From assembly GCF_003955715.1 (NCBI RefSeq), contig NZ_CP034463.1, positions 248,001-312,000 on the forward strand: a DNA stretch of 64,000 bases, read 5' to 3'. The DNA is from Streptomyces aquilus. Its GTDB lineage: Bacteria; Actinomycetota; Actinomycetes; Streptomycetales; Streptomycetaceae. The notes under the pieces were generated by a model. It had not been told where the DNA came from. It made no database searches and saw nothing but the letters and a program-made list of their open reading frames with translations. Of the stretch, positions 62,418-64,000 are shown piece after piece (within the stretch, counting starts at the first letter, position 1; each line of letters begins with the position of its first letter). A program made the translations under genes and the position numbers.

Positions 62418-64000
62418 TCAGGGCCGGTGCCGGGCGGTGAGTTCCTCGTGCTCGGGCGGCGAGGGCTTGGGGATCTGGGTGCCTGGGCCGTAGAGGGCGC
62501 GGCTGAGCGCGACGCGCAGGTGCCGGGTGGCGGACCGGGTCCAGGTCGGCGCGGGCTCGTCCGGGTCCGGGTCGGGCGCAAGCTCCAGCGGTCGGTACTG
62601 CTCGTGGGCGGTGAGGGTGTGCAGCCGGGCCGGGTCGAGGGGCTCGTGGACCTCGACGTACTCGCCGTGCGGCAGGCGCTTGATGACGCCGGTCTCGCGG
62701 CCGTGCAGCACCATGTCGCGGTCGCGTCGCTGCAGGCCGAGCGCGAGGCGCTTGGTGATGACGAAGGCCAGGACCGGGGCGACGAACAGGCCGACACGCA
62801 CGGCCCAGGTCACGGAGTTGACGGAGACGTGCAGCCAGATGGCGATGACGTCGTTGGCGGCCCCGACGAGCGCCACCGCGTAGACGCTGAGCCAGGCCAC
62901 GCCCAGGGCGGTCCGTACGGGACGGTTGCGAGGGCGGTCGAGGAGGTGGTGGTCGCGGTCGTCGTCCGTGACCCAGGCCTCCAGGAACGGGTAGGCGCCC
63001 ATCGCGAGGAAGAGGACCAGGCCCGCCAGCAGCGGCAGGAGGTTGTCCAGGGCCAGGGTGTGGCCCCACAGGTCGATCTCCCAGCCCGGCATGACGCGCA
63101 GCAGGCCGTCCGCGACGCCCATGTACCAGTCCGGCTGGGATCCGGCGGACACCTGGTCCGGGCGGAAGGGGCCGTAGTTCCACACGGGGTTGATCTGGGC
63201 CACGGCCGCCATGAAGAAGATCACGCCGGACACGAAGCAGAAGTAGCCGGCGGACTTCACGGCACGGACCGCGAACGGGAGGCCGACGACGTTGTTCTCG
63301 CTCCGGCCGGGGCCGGGGTACTGGGTGGGCCGGTGGCGCAGGGCCAGTACCGCGTAACCGACGAGCACCGCGATCATCAGCGCGGGGATGACCAGCGTGT
63401 GCAGGGTGTTGAAGCGGGCGATCAGGTCCTCGCCGGGGAACTCGCCGCCGAAGAGGAAGAACGACAGGTAGGTGCCGACGACCGGGATCGACAACAGTGT
63501 GCCGTTGACCACTTGCAAGCCGGTTCCGGACAGCAGGTCGTCGGGCAGGTCGTAGCCGGTCAGGCCGGCGAACATGGCCAGGACGAGCAGCAGGAACCCC
63601 AGCACCCAGTTCAGCTCGCGCGGCTTACGGAACGCTCCCGTGAAGAAGACCCGCAGCAGGTGCGCGAAGACCGCGGCGACGAAGACCAGTGCCGCCCAGT
63701 GGTGCGCCTGGCGGATGAGCAGGCCGCCGCGGACGTCGAAGGAGAGGTGCAGGGTCGAGTCGAAGGCCCGGGACACCAACTGTCCCCGCAGCGGTGCATA
63801 TCCGCCCTGGTAGACGACGAGATCGGTGGAGGGGTGGAAGTAGAGGCTGAGGTAGACGCCTGTGATCAGCAGGACGACGAAACTGTAGAGCGCGATCTCG
63901 CCGAGCATGAACGACCAGTGGTCCGGGAAGACCAGGCGCCGGGCGGAGCGGGCCGTCGCGCGCAGGCCCGTCCGGCTCGCCACCCACGTGGCGAGCCGCT
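62418..64000 (-). CDS. qcrB: Cytochrome bc complex cytochrome b subunit (5' end outside window)
   Basis: At least 521 residues; the frame stays open to the window edge (RLATWVASRTG), so the true start lies beyond it. It has FPDHWSFMLGEIALYSFVVL, LSFDVRGGLLIRQAHHWAAL with paired haem-ligand His, FAHLLRVFFTGAFRKPRELN, and the second His pair in FNTLHTLVIPALM and LRHRPTQYPG. The Qo-site PDWYMG and GHTLALDNLLPLL follow, then three C-terminal helices and the long cytoplasmic tail seen in actinobacterial QcrB. It moves electrons from menaquinol to cytochrome c. QcrA/QcrC genes would be expected upstream, outside the window; this could be an accessory copy. Confidence 0.93.
   Translation of the reverse strand, partial: RLATWVASRTGLRATARSARRLVFPDHWSFMLGEIALYSFVVLLITGVYLSLYFHPSTDLVVYQGGYAPLRGQLVSRAFDSTLHLSFDVRGGLLIRQAHHWAALVFVAAVFAHLLRVFFTGAFRKPRELNWVLGFLLLVLAMFAGLTGYDLPDDLLSGTGLQVVNGTLLSIPVVGTYLSFFLFGGEFPGEDLIARFNTLHTLVIPALMIAVLVGYAVLALRHRPTQYPGPGRSENNVVGLPFAVRAVKSAGYFCFVSGVIFFMAAVAQINPVWNYGPFRPDQVSAGSQPDWYMGVADGLLRVMPGWEIDLWGHTLALDNLLPLLAGLVLFLAMGAYPFLEAWVTDDDRDHHLLDRPRNRPVRTALGVAWLSVYAVALVGAANDVIAIWLHVSVNSVTWAVRVGLFVAPVLAFVITKRLALGLQRRDRDMVLHGRETGVIKRLPHGEYVEVHEPLDPARLHTLTAHEQYRPLELAPDPDPDEPAPTWTRSATRHLRVALSRALYGPGTQIPKPSPPEHEELTARHRP

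Noticed and set aside
62243..62797. N-terminal extension of the secreted hydrolase
   Set aside because: The frame is open upstream but crosses the GC repeat array and cytochrome b gene; a ribosome site and signal peptide place the start at 62242.

Overview
The window is very GC-rich DNA with strong third-position GC bias, GTG/TTG starts, AGGAGG-type ribosome sites and many secreted proteins and lipoproteins. This points to Streptomyces or a close actinobacterium. At least eighteen decayed genes and insertion-sequence scraps lie between intact genes, which fits a chromosome arm or other accessory region rather than core chromosome. No tRNA, rRNA or CRISPR array was seen.

Layout. 1-3.3 kb: the end of a cytochrome P450, a small secreted protein beside a 7-bp minisatellite, a broken maleylpyruvate-isomerase-like gene and a proline-rich membrane protein. 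3.5-9.2 kb: a zone of decay with islands of intact genes (an SCO4402-like protein, a divergent MarR/alpha-beta hydrolase pair, an excisionase-like HTH protein). 9.3-15.2 kb: a 1,462-residue protein of seventeen 45-residue TPR-like repeats and a C-terminal CHAT (caspase-fold) protease domain, divergent from two coupled genes for a zinc-ribbon-like protein and a membrane protein. This is the best candidate for an uncharacterised conflict or cell-death system. 15.5-18.3 kb: a RibD/DHFR-like reductase, an AraC regulator and a RarA fragment. 18.6-23.2 kb: two lipoproteins and an operon of a DUF2690 protein, a large secreted lysozyme-like/golvesin-domain protein and a lipoprotein. 23.5-26.9 kb: an IstB scrap, an XRE regulator divergent from an SDR, and two overlapping genes, one of the SMI1/KNR4 (SUKH) immunity family. 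27.0-32.1 kb: an operon of ABC ATPase, permease with an extracytoplasmic tail, and a YncE-phosphoesterase, ending in a perfect 21-bp hairpin.

33.1-39.9 kb is a secretome block: an M1 metallopeptidase, a large lipoprotein, then a Scabin/pierisin-type ADP-ribosyltransferase directly upstream of a secreted protein with a RICIN lectin domain. 40.0-46.4 kb: a large LuxR (LAL) regulator preceded by a degenerate copy of its own 5' region, small secreted and membrane proteins, and a helicase-associated-domain relic. 46.8-57.4 kb: relics of an oxidoreductase and an IclR regulator, then two acyl-CoA-type catabolic operons. The first (CocE-like esterase, acyl-CoA ligase, enoyl-CoA hydratase, SDR) is followed by a tetR gene, and a shared operator sequence ties tetR to the operon promoter. 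The second is an alpha/beta hydrolase, SDR and acyl-CoA ligase. 58.2-64 kb: a glycine-rich surface protein, a conjugation-ATPase relic, an IS5-type transposase with an inverted internal segment, small membrane proteins, a secreted alpha/beta hydrolase and a cytochrome b (QcrB) running off the right edge.

Themes: many exported proteins, two linked small-molecule or acid degradation operons under local repressors, one CHAT-protease locus, one DNA- or protein-modifying toxin with a possible lectin partner, and extensive gene decay. All family assignments come from reading motifs by eye; no searches were run.
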